DNA from: Betaproteobacteria bacterium
GTDB taxonomy: Bacteria > Pseudomonadota > Gammaproteobacteria > Burkholderiales > Rhodocyclaceae
Direction of reading: 5' to 3'
DNA length: 64,000 bases
Assembly: GCA_016208415.1 (NCBI GenBank)
Contig: JACQYB010000054.1
Location: 1-64,000, forward strand
The position numbers and the translations under genes were made by a program. The notes beneath the pieces were generated by a model. That model ran no database searches and was not told where the DNA came from. It worked only from the letters and a program-made list of their open reading frames with translations. Positions 8,705 through 17,584 of this stretch are shown piece after piece; positions within the stretch are counted from its first letter, which is position 1, and every line of letters starts with the position of its first letter.

Positions 8705-10228
8705 TCAGGACGAAGTCTGCCTTTGCCCCTTCACCTTCGCCAGGAATTGCGTCACGAGCGCGGCCCGGTGAGACGGCTTGAGAATGAAGGCCGCGCCATA
8801 CACTGTCCACAGCGCCAATATCGCGCTGCCCAATGCCAAGGACGCGCCGAGGCTCAACAAGCCCTCCGGCTTCACGGCCCAGAATACCGAACACAGCACC
8901 GCCACTGGCACAATTACCGGGCCGAATGCACCCTTCATCATCTCCCCAAAGCTGAAGGGGACCGTCCGTCCGTGTACGAACACCAGAACGCTGAGCGAAT
9001 ACACCAGAAAGGTTGCGAGATGCGCCACCGCTGCGCCCTGGATACCGTACAGCTTGGTACCAACTGCGATAAGCGCAAGGCCAAGCACAGCCCGCCCAAG
9101 CGAGAACATCCCTGTCACCTTCGGGTGGCCCAGGCCATCGTTGACCAGCGCCGGAATGTTGGTCATGGAGTCCACCAGACAGGCGGTAACGATGAACACC
9201 ATTACCAGCGCGCCCTGCTCCGCGAACTCGGGGCCCATCCAGTAATAGAGGATCTCGTATCCGAACAGCACCACGGCAATCAGGAAGTAGGAGTTAATGA
9301 AGAAGATGTAACGCGCCGCAGAATAGTAAATTTCCTTCAATGTCCCCAGCTGGTTGAGTGCACCCAGCCGGCTGGCCTCAGGATAGATCACCGAGGCCAT
9401 GCGAAACGACAGGCCCATTACTCGCGACGCCAGATTGAACGGAACCACGTAATACGCCAAGGCCACCACGCCCGCCATCGCGCTGATGATCAGCTTGTCG
9501 GCCTGGTAGTACACCACCGCCGCCAGGGTCGCGAAGTATGCGAAGCCGCTGAAACTCCCCACTCTTTTCGCCATCCCGCCGGATGGACGGACAAACTTCA
9601 CGTCAGGAAGCAGCCTGCGAACCGCCACCGCAAGCAATGTCACATTCATGACATTGAGCACTACACGCACCACAACGATCCCCAGCAGGCCATAGCCAAG
9701 CCAGAGCACCAGTACCGACAGCGAAGGCATCAGGATGCCTTCCAGCACCTCGACTCCCGCGGTAATGGGGTAGTGTCCAAGTGCCTGCGGGATGTTCTTG
9801 AGGAGCACCTGCAATTGACTGAAGAAGAACCCCGCGGCGGCTATGCGCGTAGCGGTGACGGCCGATGCCTCCAATTCCGGGGGTACAGAAAACAGCCCGG
9901 TCACGACGGATTCAGCAAGGAAGAAGATCAGTACCGCTCCCGAGGTGCCGATGCCAAAATAGGCCAGCAAACCAAGCGATATCACCTCGCCGACTTCACG
10001 CTTCTTGCCGAGCGACTCGAACTCCGCAAGGTACTTGACGATTCCGGCACCAAAGTTCGGGTCGAGAAAGACGAAATATCCGACGATCGCCATAACCATC
10101 GTATATACGCCATACTGGGCTTCGCCAAGCGTGCGGACGATGAAGGGGAGGGTGACGATCTGAAGGACGGAGGGCGCAAACGACCCCAGGACGTTTGCGA
10201 TGGAATTCTTCAGGACACGACTGGGCAT
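8705..10228 (-). CDS. wzx: Polysaccharide flippase (Wzx-like, MOP superfamily)
   Basis: An integral membrane protein of about 507 residues with roughly a dozen hydrophobic segments. It opens MPSRVLKNSIANVLGSF, followed by LPFIVRTLGEAQYGVYTMVMAI, the conserved N-terminal pattern of O-antigen/EPS flippases (polysaccharide_synt family). It should move lipid-linked repeat units across the inner membrane before polymerisation. The ATG at 10228 overlaps the preceding Wzy-like gene by 19 bp. The symbol is assigned by role and context; Wzx sequences are too variable to identify the transported unit. Confidence 0.88.
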   Translation of the reverse strand: MPSRVLKNSIANVLGSFAPSVLQIVTLPFIVRTLGEAQYGVYTMVMAIVGYFVFLDPNFGAGIVKYLAEFESLGKKREVGEVISLGLLAYFGIGTSGAVLIFFLAESVVTGLFSVPPELEASAVTATRIAAAGFFFSQLQVLLKNIPQALGHYPITAGVEVLEGILMPSLSVLVLWLGYGLLGIVVVRVVLNVMNVTLLAVAVRRLLPDVKFVRPSGGMAKRVGSFSGFAYFATLAAVVYYQADKLIISAMAGVVALAYYVVPFNLASRVMGLSFRMASVIYPEASRLGALNQLGTLKEIYYSAARYIFFINSYFLIAVVLFGYEILYYWMGPEFAEQGALVMVFIVTACLVDSMTNIPALVNDGLGHPKVTGMFSLGRAVLGLALIAVGTKLYGIQGAAVAHLATFLVYSLSVLVFVHGRTVPFSFGEMMKGAFGPVIVPVAVLCSVFWAVKPEGLLSLGASLALGSAILALWTVYGAAFILKPSHRAALVTQFLAKVKGQRQTSS

Positions 10229-11622
10229 GGCTCTCTCATGTTTTGCGCGCGCGACCGCTGCTGGACCCAGTGCGCACAATAAGGCAGCGAGAGAACCATT
10301 CCCAGCATGAGCATGGTCCGATACTCGATTACCGGTGTCGCCACGCTCAGGCTGGGCAACAGGAAAAGAAACCCGCCAAAAGCAGCATCAAACAGCGGGC
10401 GATACGCGGGATCGATCGCGGAACGACGCCGCAAGACGAAAGACGCGAAGCCTACAAGTATCCCGAGGAATATCGCAAGACCGACAAGGCCGGTCTTAAG
10501 CAATACATGCACGAAGCCGGAATGCACGAATCCATAGGAGCCTTGGTGATAGTCAATGCCGTAACCGGCAAATTCACCCCATGTCCCGACACCGAGAATC
10601 GGATGGTTGCGAATCGTCTCGAACGCCTGGGCAATCTCCTGGAAACGTCCCCCGTAAAGGCTTACCGCACCCCCACGGGTGATGTCGTAGACCAGCGAAC
10701 CCAGGCCGCCTCCGCCCAACGTCCCCAGACGCTCTTGCGCCACGTATCCCACAACCCCCCCACCAACCGCCGCCAGCACTCCAACCGACAACAGTCTCTG
10801 CCTCGCCGGTTGGCTGAGGATGAAATAGAACCCGGCGAGCGTCAGTCCAATCCAGGCGTTTCGCCTCGACGAAAAGACAATGACCGCGAGTCCCACTGCT
10901 ATCAGCGCAGAATAAAAAGCCTTGCGGGCCGCGCCGAGCTCGCCCCAACCCGTGGACAACCTGGATGCCGCGAAAAAGGCAGCCACACAGGCCACGAGGC
11001 TGTCCGTAATGTCATAGAAAGTAATCTTGACGGCAAAGTCTTCCACGTTGCTATAGACGTTGACCGGATCGCCCCCGAAGAACGCGAACCGCACCAGCCC
11101 CCAGCCACCGCGCAGGAGCGCGCAGATCAGGAGAAAGTCCGTCAACCGGTCAAGATCCTTCTCGTCCTGAATAACGCGCAATGCGAGCAACAACAGTACG
11201 CTCATGTGGAAGATGTTGATCACCCCTTTGCCGGAGAGTGTTTCGAGTAACGGCGCATTGAGCACCGTACCGGCAATGACGTGTCCGCACAGCAGCAGAT
11301 TGAACGCCCAGAGAAATCTCCGGATATTGCAATAGGGCAGTTGTTCGCGTCGAAAGATCGCGTGGAAGAGTACAAGAAAATACAGGCCCCACAGATAGAC
11401 CGTGGTAAATGAAAAGTAGGTCAGTAACCCTGACCCTTTGGAGTAGATATTGAATACGGGAGCTACTGCGTCCGCGCCCCAACTTGTCTGATCAGGGAAG
11501 AAAACCAGTACGCCAAGCAGAAGCAGGAACAACTCCTTGTGCCTTCCCAGGGCCATTCCGAAAACCAGAAGAGCCGCAATGGCAAGGGTAACACCCGCAA
11601 TCAGGCTTACGCTCAAACCCAT
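10210..11622 (-). CDS. wzy: O-antigen polymerase/ligase-like membrane protein (Wzy-like)
   Basis: A polytopic inner-membrane protein of about 470 residues with around ten or more hydrophobic helices. In the C-terminal half a large periplasmic loop contains IRNHPILGVGTWGEF and HSGFVHVLLKTGLVGL, the Wzy_C/WaaL signature with conserved His and Gly residues. Its position beside a flippase in a GDP-fucose EPS cluster favours polymerase over lipid A-core ligase. The start is either the ATG at 11622 (MGLSVSLIAG) or one 33 bp upstream; the shorter form removes charged residues before the first helix. The gap to fcl upstream is about 117 bp. Confidence 0.85.
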   Translation of the reverse strand: MGLSVSLIAGVTLAIAALLVFGMALGRHKELFLLLLGVLVFFPDQTSWGADAVAPVFNIYSKGSGLLTYFSFTTVYLWGLYFLVLFHAIFRREQLPYCNIRRFLWAFNLLLCGHVIAGTVLNAPLLETLSGKGVINIFHMSVLLLLALRVIQDEKDLDRLTDFLLICALLRGGWGLVRFAFFGGDPVNVYSNVEDFAVKITFYDITDSLVACVAAFFAASRLSTGWGELGAARKAFYSALIAVGLAVIVFSSRRNAWIGLTLAGFYFILSQPARQRLLSVGVLAAVGGGVVGYVAQERLGTLGGGGLGSLVYDITRGGAVSLYGGRFQEIAQAFETIRNHPILGVGTWGEFAGYGIDYHQGSYGFVHSGFVHVLLKTGLVGLAIFLGILVGFASFVLRRRSAIDPAYRPLFDAAFGGFLFLLPSLSVATPVIEYRTMLMLGMVLSLPYCAHWVQQRSRAQNMREPCPVVS

Positions 11623-11739
11623 CAGTTCAGCCCGATACCGCACCACGCAGGCCATGTTCTGCCCGCCATCCGGCGCCAGGAAGTCCGTATGTCTGTAACA
11701 TGGGTTGTCTCCGGCTTTACGATCGAGGCTGCGCGACGT

Positions 11740-12687
11740 TCAGTGGGAACGTACTGCGCCTTCAAGAAAGGAGTGGTAAGTGCTCCGGATCCCCTCCTCG
11801 AGCCCGATGCGCGCGACCCATCCGAGGGCACCCAGCCGAGACACATCAAGGAGCTTGCGCGGCGTGCCATCCGGTTTCGAGGCATCAAACACGATCTCCC
11901 CCTCGGCACCTACGACTCGCATGATCGTTTCGGCGAGTTCCCTGATGGTGACGTCCCGCCCGGTTCCAACGTTAAATAGCCCGTCACCGACGCCCTTCTC
12001 CATCAGGAAGACGCAGGCGTCGGCCATGTCGTCGACATGCAGAAATTCGCGTCGCGGATTGCCCGAGCCCCACACCCGCAGTTTCCCTCCGCCTGCCATT
12101 TTCAGATCGTGCGCCTTGCGGATCAGGGCAGGCAGCACGTGGCTGTTCTCCAGATCGTAGTTGTCGTTCGGACCGTAGAGGTTGGTAGGCATTACGCTGA
12201 GGTAGGCAGTACCGTACTGCCGGTTGAACGACTCGCAGAGCTTGATGCCAGCGATCTTGGCGATGGCGTAGGGCTCATTGGTCTGTTCGAGCGGGCCCGT
12301 CAGCAGGTACTCTTCCCGAATGGGCTGGGGACAATCCCGGGGATAGATGCAACTCGACCCCAGGAACATCAGGCCGCCGACCCCGGCATCGAATGCCCCC
12401 CGGATCACGTTGGTCTCGATCACCAGATTGTCGTGGATGAAATCCGCACGACGGACGTTGTTCGCCTGGATTCCGCCGACTTTCGCCGCCGCGAGGAACA
12501 CGAACGCCGGCTTTTCGGACCGCATGAATTCGCGCACCGCGGGCTGGTCGAGCAGATCCAGGTCAGCCCTGTCCCGCGTAATGAGATTGGTGTAGCCGCG
12601 CGTACGCAAATTGCGAACGAGCGCGGATCCCACCATGCCACGATGGCCCGCGACGTAGATTTTCGATTCCCGAGTAATTCCAGCCAT
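11740..12687 (-). CDS. fcl: GDP-L-fucose synthase
   Basis: An NADPH-dependent epimerase/reductase of 315 residues that converts GDP-4-keto-6-deoxy-mannose to GDP-L-fucose. It carries the Rossmann motif [19 protein letters not shown], the catalytic Ser in GSSCIYP and YAIAKIAG (YxxxK), plus [12 protein letters not shown] and the GTGRDVTI block, all diagnostic of Fcl/WcaG. It follows gmd by 13 bp, so the two steps are co-expressed. With ManC in the cluster, GDP-fucose is supplied from mannose-6-phosphate apart from the missing phosphomannomutase. Confidence 0.96.
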   Translation of the reverse strand: MAGITRESKIYVAGHRGMVGSALVRNLRTRGYTNLITRDRADLDLLDQPAVREFMRSEKPAFVFLAAAKVGGIQANNVRRADFIHDNLVIETNVIRGAFDAGVGGLMFLGSSCIYPRDCPQPIREEYLLTGPLEQTNEPYAIAKIAGIKLCESFNRQYGTAYLSVMPTNLYGPNDNYDLENSHVLPALIRKAHDLKMAGGGKLRVWGSGNPRREFLHVDDMADACVFLMEKGVGDGLFNVGTGRDVTIRELAETIMRVVGAEGEIVFDASKPDGTPRKLLDVSRLGALGWVARIGLEEGIRSTYHSFLEGAVRSH

Positions 12688-12700
12688 GCCGGGCCTGCTC

Positions 12701-13816
12701 TCACTCGTTGTAATCGTAGGCCGCGAAGCCGTGTTGCTTCACCAGGGCGTCGCGCTGCGCCGCCTTGAAGTCTTCGCGAATCATTTCCTGCACCAGTTCC
12801 GCGAAGCTCGTGCGCGGCTCCCAGCCGAGTTTCTCCTTCGCCTTGCCTGGGTCACCCAGCAAGGTCTCGACCTCGGTTGGACGGAAGTAACGCGGGTCCA
12901 CACGAACCACGGTCTGGCCCACTTTCGGCCCTTGGTCCACACCCTCAAGTTCGACAATGGTGCCGGTCTCTTCGACCCCCTCGCCCTCCCACCGCAACCG
13001 TATGCCCAGTTCCCTGGCTGCATGGTCCACGAACTCGCGCACGCTGGACTGGCGTCCGGTGGCGATGACAAAGTCCTCGGGCTTTTCCTGCTGCAGCATC
13101 AGCCATTGCATCTCGACATAGTCACGCGCATGGCCCCAGTCACGCTTGGCGTTGAGGTTGCCAAGAAAAAGGCAGTCCTGCAGTCCGAGGCGGATGCGCG
13201 CCAGGGCGCGGGTAATCTTGCGTGTCACGAAGGTTTCGCCGCGCATCGGGGATTCATGATTGAACAGAATTCCGTTGCATGCGTAGATTCCGTAGGCCTC
13301 ACGGTAATTGATCGTGATCCAGTACGCGTAGAGCTTCGCCACGGCATAGGGACTGCGCGGATAAAACGGCGTCGTCTCCTTCTGGGGGACTTCCTGCACC
13401 AGCCCGTAAAGCTCGGAGGTGGACGCCTGGTAGAAGCGGGACTTCTTCTCCAGGCCGAGAATCCGGACCGCCTCGAGAATGCGCAGTGCGCCCAGGGCAT
13501 CGGAATTCGCCGTGTATTCCGGTTCTTCGAACGACACGGCGACGTGGCTCTGGGCGGCGAGATTGTAGATCTCATCCGGACGCACCATCTGCAGCACACG
13601 AACCAGGCTGCTTGAGTCCGTCATGTCCCCGTAGTGGAGAATGAACCGGCGGTCACGAACGTGCGGATCCTGATAGAGATGGTCGATCCGGTCGGTGTTG
13701 AATAGTGACGTGCGCCGTTTCAGCCCATGGACCTCATAGCCCTTGTTCAACAGAAACTCCGCCAGATAGGCGCCATCCTGACCGGTCACGCCGGTGATCA
13801 AAGCAACTTTAGTCAT
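12701..13816 (-). CDS. gmd: GDP-mannose 4,6-dehydratase
   Basis: A 371-residue SDR-type dehydratase that converts GDP-mannose to GDP-4-keto-6-deoxy-D-mannose. The N-terminal [15 protein letters not shown] nucleotide-binding motif, [13 protein letters not shown], the catalytic ASTSELYG and [10 protein letters not shown] (YxxxK), and FVTRKITRA all match Gmd. The ATG at 13816 gives the canonical [15 protein letters not shown] start. A strong hairpin at 13878-13915 separates it from the end of epsG upstream. Confidence 0.97.
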   Translation of the reverse strand: MTKVALITGVTGQDGAYLAEFLLNKGYEVHGLKRRTSLFNTDRIDHLYQDPHVRDRRFILHYGDMTDSSSLVRVLQMVRPDEIYNLAAQSHVAVSFEEPEYTANSDALGALRILEAVRILGLEKKSRFYQASTSELYGLVQEVPQKETTPFYPRSPYAVAKLYAYWITINYREAYGIYACNGILFNHESPMRGETFVTRKITRALARIRLGLQDCLFLGNLNAKRDWGHARDYVEMQWLMLQQEKPEDFVIATGRQSSVREFVDHAARELGIRLRWEGEGVEETGTIVELEGVDQGPKVGQTVVRVDPRYFRPTEVETLLGDPGKAKEKLGWEPRTSFAELVQEMIREDFKAAQRDALVKQHGFAAYDYNE

Positions 13817-13877
13817 GATTCCCCAAGGGTTTCAGGAGATTGCGTCCGCAGGCCTACGCATGCGCCCGAGCGTACCG

Positions 13878-13915
13878 CCGCAGGGGACGTGGCTTGCGCG
13901 CCACGTCGCCTGCGG
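13878..13915 (-). other. Strong intergenic hairpin between epsG and gmd
   Basis: Arms of 7 bp (CCGCAGG/CCTGCGG) and 8 bp (GACGTGGC/GCCACGTC), separated by one mismatched pair and closed by a 6-base loop. The hairpin abuts the epsG stop codon. No T-run follows it on the minus strand, so it may be an RNA-processing or stabilising element, or partial attenuation, rather than a classical terminator. Confidence 0.5.
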
Positions 13916-14812
13916 TCAAAAATCATTCATCAGACTGCCCACGACGCTGACCTTGGCACCCGTCAGACGCGACACGTAGGAGTTCACCGACTTGACCCGC
14001 GACAGATTCTTGCGAATCACCATCAGCGCCCCTCCCGCAGCCCGCGCGATGGCCTGCCCATCCGCGTACTTCTCGCCCGCCGGGGTGTCAATGATGATCA
14101 CCCGGAAGTTCTTGCTGAGCGCGTCCAGGAAAGTCAGGAAGAACGGTCGCAGGAGCAGTTCCTGCGGATTGGGTGGCAACGCCCCTCCCGTGATGACCTG
14201 AAGGTTGGGAAACGACGGAACCTGCTGGATGGACTCCTGCACGCCACGACCGGCAAGTATCGCGGACAGCCCATTGCGATTGTCCAGACCAAAAAGCTCA
14301 TGCTGGCGAGGGTTGCGCATATTGGCGTCCATGAGCAGGGTACGTTCGCCCAACTGAGCATAGGCCACCGCGAGGTTTGCGGATATGTAGCTGCGCCCCT
14401 CGCCGTGTCCGGGACTCACCACCGCCAGCGCCCGCCCCCCGCCCTGCTCGGCATCAAACCAACGCTGGGACAACTGCATACGCAGTGCCCGCACCGCCTC
14501 TACCTGCGGACTGAACGGCTGGTAGGCCGACACGATCTCCGGACTGATGTCGCTCTCGCCGGGAAGCAGGTACGGATAGTCGAACTGCCGGGCAAGCGCA
14601 TATTCCAGGTCGGTCTGCCTGACGAAGCCGAGATCCATCGCCGCTTCGCCGAAACGCAAACCCTTCTCGCGCTGGACGGCCAGCACGCGCTCGGCCTCTT
14701 CATGCGTCAGCTTGCCCGAGTCGATGAGAATGGCACCCAGATAACGCGCCGGAACGTTGGCCGCCGGCATGCCATCCATCGACGGGATCAGACTCGAGTT
14801 GTTGTCATCCAT
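13916..14812 (-). CDS. epsG: EPS chain-length tyrosine-kinase-like protein EpsG
   Basis: A cytoplasmic P-loop protein of 298 residues resembling the methanolan-type EpsG (BY-kinase/Wzc cytoplasmic domain family). Residues about 20-110 form a type II secretion GspE N-terminal-like module (LGAILIDSGKLTHEEAERVL...DLEYALARQFDYPYL). The ATPase follows, with VVSPGHGEGRSY as the P-loop (Arg in place of the usual Lys), LLMDANMRNP as Walker A' and IIIDTPAG as Walker B. There is no tyrosine-rich C-terminal tail. It is encoded 14 bp downstream of its partner EpsF, and together they should control polymer length and export. Confidence 0.88.
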   Translation of the reverse strand: MDDNNSSLIPSMDGMPAANVPARYLGAILIDSGKLTHEEAERVLAVQREKGLRFGEAAMDLGFVRQTDLEYALARQFDYPYLLPGESDISPEIVSAYQPFSPQVEAVRALRMQLSQRWFDAEQGGGRALAVVSPGHGEGRSYISANLAVAYAQLGERTLLMDANMRNPRQHELFGLDNRNGLSAILAGRGVQESIQQVPSFPNLQVITGGALPPNPQELLLRPFFLTFLDALSKNFRVIIIDTPAGEKYADGQAIARAAGGALMVIRKNLSRVKSVNSYVSRLTGAKVSVVGSLMNDF

Positions 14813-14826
14813 GTGCGTAGCGCCTG

Positions 14827-16257
14827 CTATCCTGCGGCGGAGGCATTCGCCCCGGGCAGCCTCGGTAGGTTATTTTCGCTCCCCGGAAGCGTGACCAAAC
14901 CCGGGGTGCCGGAACTGCCGCTGCTCACCACCGCAAGTACCGGCAAATCGATCACTTCCGCCATGTCGTCGGGATCCCTGATCCGTCGATCCGACTGCTC
15001 CAGCAGGAAGGCAGCGGCAACGCCGAATACCGTCCCGAAGAATATCGACAGAATCAGGTTGAGTTGAAGCTTCGGAACCGAGGGCAACAGGGGAACCACG
15101 GCAGGATTGAGGACCGTGAGGTTCGTCTGCCCAAGCAGACTCTCCAGGCGCGTCTGCGACAAGCGCTGCGTGACAACCTCGTACTCCTTCTTCGCCGTTT
15201 CCAGTTCCCGGAGCATTCCGGAGGACTCCTCGCGCTGCTGCTTGAGTTTGAGCACCTTTTCCTTCTGCGCTTCCAGCGCCGCGCGGATCTGCGCCTCGCG
15301 TTGCTGGGTGACGCGATTGCTGGTGCCCACGCTGCCAGCGATCTGCCCCATCTCCGCATTGAGACGATCACGAAGCGAGCGCACCTCCGCTTCCATTCGC
15401 TGGTACTGGGGATGGTTCGGCCCCAGCTGACCGCTCATTTCGTTGAGTTTTGCGCTCTGGCGCGCCAGATCCGTCTTGAGGGTCTGAATCAGCGGGCTCT
15501 GCACCACTTCGGGAAGCACGCCACCGGTACTGCTCTTGGATTGGGACTCCGCCGCCAGTCCTTGGACCATGGTCAACTGCGTGGACAACTCGTTCAGTCG
15601 TGCCGTCTCGATATCCACCTTCTCGTCCGTGGCAATGATCCCCCGCTCCTTCTGATACGCGGACAAACGACCCTGGGCCTGATCCAGACGCTGCCGGATC
15701 GCCTTGGTGCGCTCATCGAACCATGCATGAGACTGCTTGGCGGGCTCCACCTTGAGATCCAGATCCGTTTCCAGGTAGGCATGGGAAAAGGCGTTGGCGA
15801 CTGCGGCCACCTGCTTCGCATCCTTGCCGGAGTAGGCGATATTGATCACGTTGCTGTCGCGCGAGGGCTTGACCTCGAGATTCTTGCGCAGGCCTTCGCT
15901 CAGCCAATCTTCGAAACTGACACGCTCCTTGGTGCCCTTCAGCCACTTCTCGCGCAGATCCTCATCCTCTTCGAGCCTCAGCGCCTTGATGACCTTCCTG
16001 GTGGCCTTCTCACTGGTAATGACTTCGATCTGGGTCGCCATGTACCCTTGAAGAACCTGCGGCGGCATGCTCGCACCCAGCGCAGTGCCGGCCAGTGTGT
16101 CCGAGCCCTTTACGTCGATGAGCACCCCGGCAGTCGAGGTGTAGGTCTTGGGCATCAGCAGACTGACCAGCATCGTCAGTCCGACCGTCGCCAGCATCGT
16201 GTAGAGCACGAGCTTGTATCGTGCCTTAAGCACGAGAAGGTATTGCCAGAAAGTCAT
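14827..16257 (-). CDS. epsF: EPS chain length determinant protein EpsF (Wzz/GumC-like)
   Basis: A polysaccharide co-polymerase of 476 residues. It has an N-terminal transmembrane helix (residues about 14-34), a long periplasmic coiled-coil rich region (residues about 150-390, for example FDERTKAIRQRLDQAQGRLSAYQKE and the stretch rich in Lys/Glu/Gln) and a second helix near residue 400 (LQLNLILSIFFGTVFGVAAAF), the Wzz/GumC topology. The N-terminal VLIDVKGSD is also family-like. It lies in the order epsE-epsF-epsG, as in methanolan-type loci, and should regulate Wzy-dependent chain length with EpsG. Confidence 0.92.
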   Translation of the reverse strand: MTFWQYLLVLKARYKLVLYTMLATVGLTMLVSLLMPKTYTSTAGVLIDVKGSDTLAGTALGASMPPQVLQGYMATQIEVITSEKATRKVIKALRLEEDEDLREKWLKGTKERVSFEDWLSEGLRKNLEVKPSRDSNVINIAYSGKDAKQVAAVANAFSHAYLETDLDLKVEPAKQSHAWFDERTKAIRQRLDQAQGRLSAYQKERGIIATDEKVDIETARLNELSTQLTMVQGLAAESQSKSSTGGVLPEVVQSPLIQTLKTDLARQSAKLNEMSGQLGPNHPQYQRMEAEVRSLRDRLNAEMGQIAGSVGTSNRVTQQREAQIRAALEAQKEKVLKLKQQREESSGMLRELETAKKEYEVVTQRLSQTRLESLLGQTNLTVLNPAVVPLLPSVPKLQLNLILSIFFGTVFGVAAAFLLEQSDRRIRDPDDMAEVIDLPVLAVVSSGSSGTPGLVTLPGSENNLPRLPGANASAAG

Positions 16258-16287
16258 CTCGGAACCCTTTTTTCCGGAAGTCCCGGA

Positions 16288-17106
16288 TCAGAACAGGCTT
16301 TCGCGCACGTACAGCACGTCATCGGCCGCCACCTTGTCGTCCATCTTGGGTTCCATGCTCTGCAGCGCCCCGTCCTTGGCGCGCCGATGAAGCCTCAACC
16401 CCTTCTCCGTCCCGCGCTGGGTCACCCCTCCGCCGGTGGCGAGCGCCTGCATCACGGTCATGCCGCGCTCTACCCGATAGGCTCCGGCACGCTGGACTTC
16501 CCCGTAGATGTAGAACATGGGGGCACGATGAACGTACAGGATGTCGCCGCCGATCACCGCATTGTTGTCGGCCGTATCGCCCGACTGGAACAGCGACGGC
16601 AAGTCCACTTCCTTGCGGTATGGCTTGCCGTTGCGGCTACCCACCACCACCACCATGTCCGCACCCGTCGGGATGATGCCCCCCGCCAGCGCCAGCGCAT
16701 CGGTCACCTTCATGTTGACCATTTCCAGCGGATAGCGCCCGGGCCGGGTCACCTGGCCCAGCACGGCAACCTGGCTGCCACGCATCTGGGTTACCAGGAT
16801 GTTGACCTGCGGCTGGAGCACGAACTTGCCATCGCGCAACGCCTTCGCAATGCGCTGCTCGGCGGCGGAAATGGACAGCGAACCCACCTGAACCGAACCC
16901 ACCAGCGGGAAGGTTATGGTGCCCGCCTCCGACACACGGGTTTCCACCATCAGATCCGGATTCTGGAAGACGGAGATCTTCACGATATCGCCCGCACCCA
17001 GCACGTACTCCCCGCCGCCCTGCGCACCGGCGAGTCCCGGAAACATGCTCGCGACGAACAGCATCAAGGCTGCAAGATACTTCACAAATCGAATATTGGC
17101 CGCCAT
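16288..17106 (-). CDS. epsE: Polysaccharide export protein EpsE (Wza-like)
   Basis: A 272-residue protein with a cleavable signal peptide (hydrophobic residues about 9-27 ending AGA). The poly-export domain follows: YVLGAGDIVKISVFQNPDL, then VSEAGTITFPLVGSV and SLBB-type repeats containing GQVTRPGRYPL and GEVQRAGAYRVE. No lipobox is visible, unlike E. coli Wza. It should form the periplasmic/outer-membrane channel for the exopolysaccharide. The start has GGGGGA at good spacing. It is the first gene of the long minus-strand transcription unit. Confidence 0.93.
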   Translation of the reverse strand: MAANIRFVKYLAALMLFVASMFPGLAGAQGGGEYVLGAGDIVKISVFQNPDLMVETRVSEAGTITFPLVGSVQVGSLSISAAEQRIAKALRDGKFVLQPQVNILVTQMRGSQVAVLGQVTRPGRYPLEMVNMKVTDALALAGGIIPTGADMVVVVGSRNGKPYRKEVDLPSLFQSGDTADNNAVIGGDILYVHRAPMFYIYGEVQRAGAYRVERGMTVMQALATGGGVTQRGTEKGLRLHRRAKDGALQSMEPKMDDKVAADDVLYVRESLF

Positions 17107-17140
17107 CGGTTGTTCCCCCCGTGCAGTTTGACAACGTATA

Positions 17141-17170
17141 ACGATACAAACATTTCATGACGAGATCCAA
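17141..17170 (-). promoter_or_regulatory. Possible sigma70-type promoter for the epsE operon
   Basis: On the minus strand a TTGGAT -35-like hexamer and a TATCGT -10-like hexamer are separated by 18 bp, about 35 bp upstream of the epsE ATG. The match to consensus is modest. The position is sensible because the next gene upstream is closed by a terminator. Confidence 0.3.
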
Positions 17171-17464
17171 CGCGGGCATAACACGCGCTGTCAGCCGCCA
17201 CATCCCAGGCTGGCGCAAACTCTAATTCTTTCGGTGGATCGTTGCCGTGACATAGTTCCCACCCCGGCGTCCTTCGAGGCACCAGGCGGAAGACAACGCA
17301 GCGCAGATCCCGGAAATCGGCCCGGCTAGAGCCATTTTGCATTTGACGACAGCGCCGCACCGAACGCCGAAACGCCCTAAATCGGGCGGCGCCACCGTCG
17401 CGCAACCGGCCCGCGCTTCTGACATCGGCGTCGTCACGACACCCTGATGCGGAATTCTTCCGCG
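17171..17464. other. Intergenic region upstream of epsE
   Basis: About 290 bp between the epsE promoter area and the epsL terminator. No gene-like frame with a family signature is visible on either strand. It may hold regulatory sites for the EPS operon, but I could not identify any. Confidence 0.4.
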
Positions 17465-17516
17465 AAAAAACGCAACCCGCCACGAAGGGGCGCTTGCGCG
17501 GCGCCGTCGTGGCGGG
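17465..17516 (-). terminator. Rho-independent terminator of epsL
   Basis: On the minus strand, 10-bp arms (CCCGCCACGA at 17507-17516 pairing with its complement at 17476-17485) enclose a further 5-bp GGCGCC-type stem. A short TTGCG and a run of six T residues follow. It lies about 70 bp past the epsL stop and separates epsL transcription from the epsE operon. Confidence 0.85.
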
Positions 17517-17584
17517 CTTGCTGTCCGAAGGGCGCCACCCCTCTGCCGTTGCACCGAGAAAGGGCGCCAGAGAACAAATACCGC

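Noticed and set aside
13727-17160. Long plus-strand open frames opposite epsE, epsF, epsG and gmd
   Set aside because: They mirror recognised minus-strand genes, are rich in Arg, His and Gln, have no domain signatures and arise from high-GC third positions.
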